Source: Streptomyces sp. HUAS MG91 (GTDB lineage: Bacteria; Actinomycetota; Actinomycetes; Streptomycetales; Streptomycetaceae). Taken from it: a DNA stretch of 64,000 nt. The notes under the pieces were generated by a model. The model saw only the letters and a program-made list of their open reading frames with translations. It made no database searches and was not told the DNA's origin. This document shows positions 59,372-64,000 of the stretch, piece by piece; positions within the stretch are counted from its first letter, which is position 1; every line of letters starts with the position of its first letter. The position numbers were made by a program, and so were the translations under genes. The stretch covers positions 3,658,001-3,722,000 of the forward strand of contig NZ_CP159534.1 of assembly GCF_040529335.1 (NCBI RefSeq), given 5' to 3'.

Positions 59372-60160
59372 TCACCCGAACTGCAGCGACCGCTTAGCCA
59401 GCCCCATCCAGAACCCGTCGATCACAGACCGCTGCGCCCCCAGCTCGCCGGAGGCCTCCGCGGCGCCCATCGTCACGAACAACGGAGCGAAGTGCTCGGT
59501 GCGCGGATGCGCCAGCGCGCCGGCCGGCGACTTGTGCGTGAAGTCGAGGAGCGCGTCCACGTCCCCGGCGTCCAGCGCCCGCTGCCCCCAGTCGTCGAAC
59601 TCCGCCGACCACGACGGAACGCCGCCCTGCCGCAGCGCGGCGAGGTTGTGCGTGAAGAACCCGGAGCCGACGATCAGCACGCCCTCGTCGCGCAGCGGCG
59701 CCAGCCGCCGCCCGATCTCCATCAGCTTCTGCGGGTCGAGCGTGGGCATGGAGACCTGGAGGACGGGGATGTCGGCGTCCGGGTACATCTCGACGAGCGG
59801 GACGTACGCGCCGTGGTCGAGGCCACGGTCGGGCACGTCCTGCACCGGGGTACCCGGAGCCCGCAGCAGCTTGCGCACGGAGTCGGCGAGTTCGGGCGCG
59901 CCCGGAGCCGCGTACGTCACCTGGTAGTAGTGCTCGGGGAAGCCCCAGAAGTCGTAGACGAGCGGAACCGTCTCGACGGCACCGAGGGCGAGCGGGGCCT
60001 CCTCCCAGTGGGCCGAGACCATCAGGATCGCCTTGGGGCGGGGCAGCCCGGCCGACCAGGCGGCGAGCTGGCCGGGCCAGAGCGCGTCGTCGGCGAGCGG
60101 CGGGGCGCCGTGGGAGAGGTAGAGCGCGGGCATGCGCTCGGGAGCTGTAGGGGCGGACAC
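59372..60160 (-). CDS. 4,5-DOPA-type extradiol aromatic ring-opening dioxygenase
   Basis: A 262-aa class III extradiol dioxygenase (LigB/YgiD family), non-haem iron or zinc dependent. Conserved metal/active-site histidines occur in YLSHGAPP, VSAHWEE, GLDHGAYVPL and HPRTEHFAPLF. The start is GTG 60160 with a GGAGGT Shine-Dalgarno just upstream. It is divergent from a MarR regulator, and a 14-bp palindrome abuts its Shine-Dalgarno, so it is probably induced by an aromatic compound through that regulator. The substrate is unknown. Confidence 0.9.
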   Translation of the reverse strand: MSAPTAPERMPALYLSHGAPPLADDALWPGQLAAWSAGLPRPKAILMVSAHWEEAPLALGAVETVPLVYDFWGFPEHYYQVTYAAPGAPELADSVRKLLRAPGTPVQDVPDRGLDHGAYVPLVEMYPDADIPVLQVSMPTLDPQKLMEIGRRLAPLRDEGVLIVGSGFFTHNLAALRQGGVPSWSAEFDDWGQRALDAGDVDALLDFTHKSPAGALAHPRTEHFAPLFVTMGAAEASGELGAQRSVIDGFWMGLAKRSLQFG

Positions 60161-60169
60161 GACGACCTC

Positions 60170-60183
60170 CTTGAAGTTTCAAG
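60170..60183. promoter_or_regulatory. Palindrome next to the dioxygenase ribosome binding site
   Basis: CTTGAA-GT-TTCAAG is a perfect 6-2-6 dyad in the dioxygenase/MarR intergenic region. A further TTCAAG lies 40 nt away, just before the MarR Shine-Dalgarno. Candidate MarR operator. Confidence 0.5.
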
Positions 60184-60242
60184 TGCTGCTGTGCACAAAA
60201 GTACCCGCAAGTTGTTTAACATTCAAGAAGGAGGTCTTTACG

Positions 60243-60764
60243 ATGGATGCCATGGAGCCGAAGAACAGCGCGGAGAGCACCGAGCCCCAGTGGCTCACCG
60301 AGGACGAACAGCACATCTGGCGGGCGTACCTCCATGCCACCACGCTCCTGGAGGACCACCTGGACCGGCAACTCCAGCGCGACGCGAAGATGCCGCACGT
60401 CTACTTCGGGCTCCTGGTCAAGCTGAGCGAGTCCCCGCGCAGGCGGCTGCGGATGACGGAGCTGGCGCGGGACGCGAAGATCACCCGCTCCCGCCTCTCG
60501 CACGCGATCTCCCGCCTGGAGGCGAACGGCTGGGTGCGCCGCGAGGACTGCCCCTCGGACAAGCGCGGCCAGTTCGCGGTGCTCACCGAGGAGGGCCTCG
60601 GCGTCCTGGAGCGGACCGCGCCGGGCCATGTGGCCGCCGTCCGGCACGCGCTGTTCGACCGGCTCGACGCGGAACAGCAGAAGTCCCTCGGCGAGATCAT
60701 GCGGATCGTCGCCGAGGGACTTCAGCCCACGGAGGCGGGGGCGGACCTCCCCTGGCTCAGGTGA
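60243..60764 (+). CDS. MarR-family transcriptional regulator
   Basis: A 173-aa winged-helix regulator: dimerisation helices at both ends, the recognition region MTELARDAKITRSRLSHAISRLE and the wing RREDCPSDKRGQFAVLT. ATG 60243 follows a near-perfect AAGGAGGT by 7 nt. It is divergent from the extradiol dioxygenase and probably represses it in response to a phenolic or quinone ligand (inference from family and context). Confidence 0.92.
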   Translation: MDAMEPKNSAESTEPQWLTEDEQHIWRAYLHATTLLEDHLDRQLQRDAKMPHVYFGLLVKLSESPRRRLRMTELARDAKITRSRLSHAISRLEANGWVRREDCPSDKRGQFAVLTEEGLGVLERTAPGHVAAVRHALFDRLDAEQQKSLGEIMRIVAEGLQPTEAGADLPWLR

Positions 60765-60779
60765 GGTCCGCCGCCGGGA

Positions 60780-62309
60780 TCAGTGCGCGATCACCGGCAC
60801 CTTGAACTCGTCCTCGACACCGTCCTCGTCGCCGGAACCGGACGTGGCCGAGGCCGCGCCGACGCCCGGGACACCGGTGTTGACGAGGGTGAAGGCGATC
60901 GTCGCCGAGACCAGCAGGATGCCGACGGCCCACCAGATGGCGTGGGTGTAGCCGCTCACCAGGCCCTGGGCCTGCAGCAGCTGCGCGTTGCGGGCGCCCG
61001 CGGCGTGGTCGGCCAGGTACGCGGTGGTGGCCGAGGCGGCGATCGTGTTCAGCAGCGCGGTGCCGATGGCGCCGCCGACCTGCTGCGAGGTGTTGACCAT
61101 CGCGGAGGCGACACCCGCGTCCCGAGCCTCGACGCCGATCGTGGCGAGCGACATGGCGGGCATGAACGCCGTACCCATGCCGAGGCCGAGCAGCAGCTGG
61201 GCCGGCAGGATCAGGGCCGGGTAGGACGCGTCGACCGTCAGCTGGGTCAGCAGGCCCATGCCGAGCGCGGCGACCAGGAAGCCCGGGCCCATCAGCAGGC
61301 GCGGCGGCACCCGGGTCATCAGACGGGCGCCGATCTGGGTCGAGCCCGTGATCATGCCCGCGATCATCGGCAGGAACGCGAAGCCGGTCTTGACCGGCGA
61401 GAAGCCCTTCACGACCTGGAGGTAGTAGGTCAGGAAGAGGAACAGGCCGAACATGCCGATCACGGCGAGACCGAGCGAGGCGTAGACACCGCCGCGGTTG
61501 CGGTCGGCGACGACGCGCAGCGGCAGGAGCGGGTGCTTGACCCGGGCCTCGACGGCGACGAAGGCGGCCAGCAGCACGGCCGCGGCGACGAACAGGCCGA
61601 TGGTGGTGGCGTCGGACCAGCCGTTGGTCTCGGCGCGCGTGAAGCCGTAGACGAGCGAGACCAGGCCGAGCGTGGAGAGCAGCACGCCGGGGATGTCGAG
61701 CGGCGAGCGGTTGCGGCCGCCGGCCGGCTCACGGATGACGAGCAGGGCACCGGCGGCGGCGATGATCGCGAACGGGATGTTCACGAAGAACGTCCAGCGC
61801 CAGTTCAGGTACTCGGTGAGGAAACCGCCGAGGATCAGGCCGACGGCGCCACCGCCACCGGCGATCGCACCGTAGATGCCGAACGCCTTGGCGCGCTCCT
61901 TGGCGTCCGTGAACATCACGGCGAGCAGGGAGAGCGCGGCCGGGGCGAGCAGCGCGCCGAAGAGGCCCTGGAGGGCTCGGGCGCCGAACATCATGGCCTC
62001 GTTCTGCGCGGCACCGCCGAGCGCGGAGGCGAGGGCGAAGCCGATCAGGCCGGTGACGAAGGTCTGCTTGCGGCCCCACAGGTCGGCGATGCGCCCGCCG
62101 AACAGGAGCAGGCCGCCGAAGGCGAGCGCGTAGGCCGTGATGACCCACTGCTTGTTGCCGTCGGATATGCCGAGGTCGCTCTGGGCGGCCGGCAGGGCGA
62201 TGTTCACGATGGTGGCGTCGAGGACCACCATCAGCTGGGCGAGCGCGATGAAGACGAGTGCCTTCCAGCGCCGCGCGTCGGGTGCCGTGTCAGGCAAGGG
62301 CGTACCCAC
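60780..62309 (-). CDS. DHA2-family MFS multidrug exporter
   Basis: A 509-aa 14-helix transporter. Visible motifs are LDATIVNIALPAAQ in helix 1, GGRIADLWGRKQTF (motif A) and the helix-5 GGGGAVGLILGGFLTEYL (motif C-like). The start is GTG 62309 with GGAG 7 nt upstream. It lies 123 nt downstream of a TetR gene in the same direction, indicating a tetR-mfs resistance pair. The acidic C-terminal tail (SGSGDEDGVEDEF) is unusual but probably cytoplasmic and non-essential. Its substrate is unknown. Confidence 0.92.
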   Translation of the reverse strand: MGTPLPDTAPDARRWKALVFIALAQLMVVLDATIVNIALPAAQSDLGISDGNKQWVITAYALAFGGLLLFGGRIADLWGRKQTFVTGLIGFALASALGGAAQNEAMMFGARALQGLFGALLAPAALSLLAVMFTDAKERAKAFGIYGAIAGGGGAVGLILGGFLTEYLNWRWTFFVNIPFAIIAAAGALLVIREPAGGRNRSPLDIPGVLLSTLGLVSLVYGFTRAETNGWSDATTIGLFVAAAVLLAAFVAVEARVKHPLLPLRVVADRNRGGVYASLGLAVIGMFGLFLFLTYYLQVVKGFSPVKTGFAFLPMIAGMITGSTQIGARLMTRVPPRLLMGPGFLVAALGMGLLTQLTVDASYPALILPAQLLLGLGMGTAFMPAMSLATIGVEARDAGVASAMVNTSQQVGGAIGTALLNTIAASATTAYLADHAAGARNAQLLQAQGLVSGYTHAIWWAVGILLVSATIAFTLVNTGVPGVGAASATSGSGDEDGVEDEFKVPVIAH

Positions 62310-62432
62310 AGCGGGACTCCAAGTCGTGAATAAGCGTGAGAATTCGGGTGCGTAAGGGCGTGTACGAGCGCCAGGCGGCCATGTCGGTACGTGCCTGGAG
62401 AGGTGTACGGGAATGCGGGCTCGGGCGAGGAG

Positions 62433-63095
62433 CTAGTCCTGGCGGAGGTCCTCCAAGGTCGCGGCCTCACCCGGGAGTTCCGAGCGGGCGGGTGTCATCA
62501 GGCCGTCGAGGAACAGCTGGAGATGACGGTGGACGTAGCGGTCGAAGCCCAGGCATGCCGTGCCCGGCAGCGGCCTGGTGAGCTGGGAGAGGGCGACCAT
62601 CAGGTCCCCGACGCCGACGTCGGGGCGCAGCCGCCCGGCCGCGTGGGCGCGGCCGATGAGGTCCTCGATGGCGGCGGTGAGCCGGTCCAGGGAGGCGACC
62701 ACCTCGGGGTGGTCCTTGTCGAAGGTCGCGTTGAGCAGCGGACACAGCGCGCCGATGCGCTCGTCCGCCGCGGCGTGCACGAAACCGCGCAGCACCTCGA
62801 AGGAGTCCTCGCCGGCTTCCTCGGCGGCGAGTGCCCGCTCCGCGTGGTCCGTCACATGGTCGGTGACCGTCAGGACGACGTGGTGCAGCAGCTCTGAACG
62901 GTCCTTGAAGTTCCGGTAGAGCGTGGCGTTGCCGACGCCCGCGCGCCGGGCCACCTCGTCGAGCGGGAGCTCCGTCCCGTGCTCGACCAGCAGCTCGCGC
63001 GCGGCGGCCACGATCCGCTCCCGGTTGCGCACGGCGTCGGCCCGCGGGCGCGGGACGCGGCGCTGCGGCTGCTCGGTCACGGGGGCGGTGGCCAC
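62433..63095 (-). CDS. TetR-family repressor of the adjacent MFS exporter
   Basis: A 220-aa TetR protein with an HTH in the N-terminal third (LDEVARRAGVGNATLYRNFKD). GTG 63095 is preferred because GGAG (63105-63102) lies 6 nt upstream. A GTG at 63167 gives 24 more residues without a Shine-Dalgarno. It is upstream of and co-directional with the MFS exporter. A CGGGGA-AAGCG-TCCCCG dyad (63177-63193) upstream is the probable autoregulatory operator. Confidence 0.88.
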   Translation of the reverse strand: MATAPVTEQPQRRVPRPRADAVRNRERIVAAARELLVEHGTELPLDEVARRAGVGNATLYRNFKDRSELLHHVVLTVTDHVTDHAERALAAEEAGEDSFEVLRGFVHAAADERIGALCPLLNATFDKDHPEVVASLDRLTAAIEDLIGRAHAAGRLRPDVGVGDLMVALSQLTRPLPGTACLGFDRYVHRHLQLFLDGLMTPARSELPGEAATLEDLRQD

Positions 63096-63176
63096 GACGG
63101 TCTCCTCTGGCAGTGATGGGGGTCCGGATTCGGGAAGCGGGGAGCGCGTCCCCGTTTTGTCGGACACCTAGCCAAA

Positions 63177-63193
63177 CGGGGAAAGCGTCCCCG
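63177..63193. promoter_or_regulatory. Probable TetR operator
   Basis: CGGGGA-AAGCG-TCCCCG is a perfect 6-5-6 dyad. In addition AAACGGGG (63174-63181) is an inverted copy of CCCCGTTT (63150-63157) 16 nt away, giving a second overlapping symmetry. Confidence 0.5.
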
Positions 63194-63336
63194 GTTATTT
63201 CCCGCCCCCCATGTGACCTGGCTCACATGCCTCTGAGCGCAGAAACCCACGATCGGCGCACCCAGCGCGCGACCCGCCGCACCTCGTCACAGGGTGATCG
63301 AAACGGACCCCGGACCACGACGGTGAGGCGGATCGG

Positions 63337-64000
63337 ATGCGGCAGCAGATACGCAGGGGCCGGCGCGGCGCGCTGCTCGCCGGGGCCACCGCCGTGGCCC
63401 TCGCGCTGACCATGACCGCCAGCACCGGCCGGACCGTCGACAGCCGCACGACCGCCGCGGGACCGGTGGCACTCGCCCGGGCCACCTCCCTCGGCTCCTG
63501 CATGATCCGCGGAACCCTCGGCGTCCAGATGTCGGAGGGCGTCCCGACCGCCTCCGGCTACGCCCGCTCCACCGGCACCGTCCACGCGCTCAACCTGATG
63601 GTCGACTTCCCCGACGCCCCCGGTGAGGACAGCGCCACGGACCGGCTCGCGGAGTTCTTCCCGCAGACCCAGCGCTGGTTCGCCACCGCCTCGTACGGAA
63701 AGCTCGACTACGTCCCCGAGGCCCCGGTCGAGCACTGGCTGCGGATGCCGAAGGCGTTCAGCGCGTACGGGATAGAGCGCGGCGCCCCCTTCGACCCCGG
63801 CTACCGCGAGCTGGTCGACGACATCGTGGCGACCGCCGACCCGGACGTGGACTTCCGTGACTACGACCTCGTGAACATCCTCGTCACCCCGAACGCCGGG
63901 CCGTCCGCCCTGGACACCGTGCTGTCCGTGACCTTCGCCGGCAACCACGACGCCCCCGTCGCCGACGGGGTGCCGCTGTCGAACGTGTCCTTCGTGTACT
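63337..64000 (+). CDS. M6-type secreted metalloprotease, 5' part (cut by window end)
   Basis: An open frame from ATG 63337 runs off the window (221 codons visible). It starts with a basic n-region (MRQQIRRGRRGALL) and a hydrophobic Ala/Leu/Thr core, a typical signal peptide. The visible mature part contains ALNLMVDFPD, a segment ending WFATASYGKLDYVPE, and DFRDYDLVNILVTPN, which is the N-terminal pattern of the M6 (immune inhibitor A-like) family. The zinc-binding HExxH would lie beyond the window and cannot be confirmed. Confidence 0.75.
   Translation, partial: MRQQIRRGRRGALLAGATAVALALTMTASTGRTVDSRTTAAGPVALARATSLGSCMIRGTLGVQMSEGVPTASGYARSTGTVHALNLMVDFPDAPGEDSATDRLAEFFPQTQRWFATASYGKLDYVPEAPVEHWLRMPKAFSAYGIERGAPFDPGYRELVDDIVATADPDVDFRDYDLVNILVTPNAGPSALDTVLSVTFAGNHDAPVADGVPLSNVSFVY

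Overview
The window is chromosomal DNA of a Streptomyces, species not determined. Composition is very GC-rich with strong third-position GC, GTG and TTG starts are common, and the gene set includes lineage markers: an SsgA-like protein, the division protein SepX, a tricorn protease, a DUF6227 protein and the sigma factor HrdD. From memory, the order (paired PBPs and SsgE at one end, HrdD at the other) resembles S. coelicolor SCO3156 to SCO3202. This looks like conserved core chromosome with a few accessory insertions. No rRNA, CRISPR array, insertion sequence or prophage is visible; one tRNA is present.

Layout. 0.2-10 kb: two tandem penicillin-binding proteins, a YbaK-type deacylase, an SDR, a membrane protein, a serine beta-lactamase-like protein, an ECF-type Co/Ni uptake operon (cbiMQO) and ssgE. 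10-16.5 kb: a TetR-MMPL exporter pair and the tricorn protease. 16.5-22.5 kb: a CsbD-like protein, a translationally coupled flavin monooxygenase/hydrolase/SDR operon with a divergent MerR regulator, and a stand-alone serine recombinase. 22.5-32.5 kb: exonuclease III, an S9 peptidase, tRNA-Ala(CGC), sepX, and a galU-moeA-moaC-mog-GNAT run facing a 5-formyl-THF cyclo-ligase. 32.6-41.8 kb: penicillin acylase, K+/H+ antiporter, MFS, a zinc-ribbon chaperone-like protein behind a CIRCE operator, MTA phosphorylase, a pilus-type RcpC/CpaB-like protein and mscL. 41.8-46.7 kb: an oxygen-limitation block (narK, pflB, pflA) with a consensus Rex operator in front of pflB. 46.9-52.1 kb: LtrA, a P1 (NylC-like) peptidase, an L,D-transpeptidase and a DUF6227 protein with an unusual tripeptide repeat. 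52.5-64 kb: SDR, orphan solute-binding lipoprotein, MFS/WYL pair, hrdD with a sigma-R promoter, a PAT-like acetyltransferase, a MarR/dioxygenase pair, a TetR/MFS pair, and the 5' part of an M6-type protease cut by the window end.

The strongest regulatory signals are a Rex site (TGTGAAC-GCA-TTCACA) before pflB, a CIRCE element immediately downstream of a predicted start site before the FmdB/Ruc-like gene, a perfect GGGAAT-N18-GTT sigma-R promoter before hrdD, a palindrome across the cbiM promoter, and a recurring TAnnnT-N6/7-start arrangement pointing to many leaderless mRNAs. No wholly new multigene defence or biosynthetic system is evident. The most promising leads are the Rex-linked fermentative module in an obligate aerobe, the mymA-like operon with its two 18-bp palindromes, the domesticated-looking recombinase, and the tripeptide-repeat DUF6227 protein.
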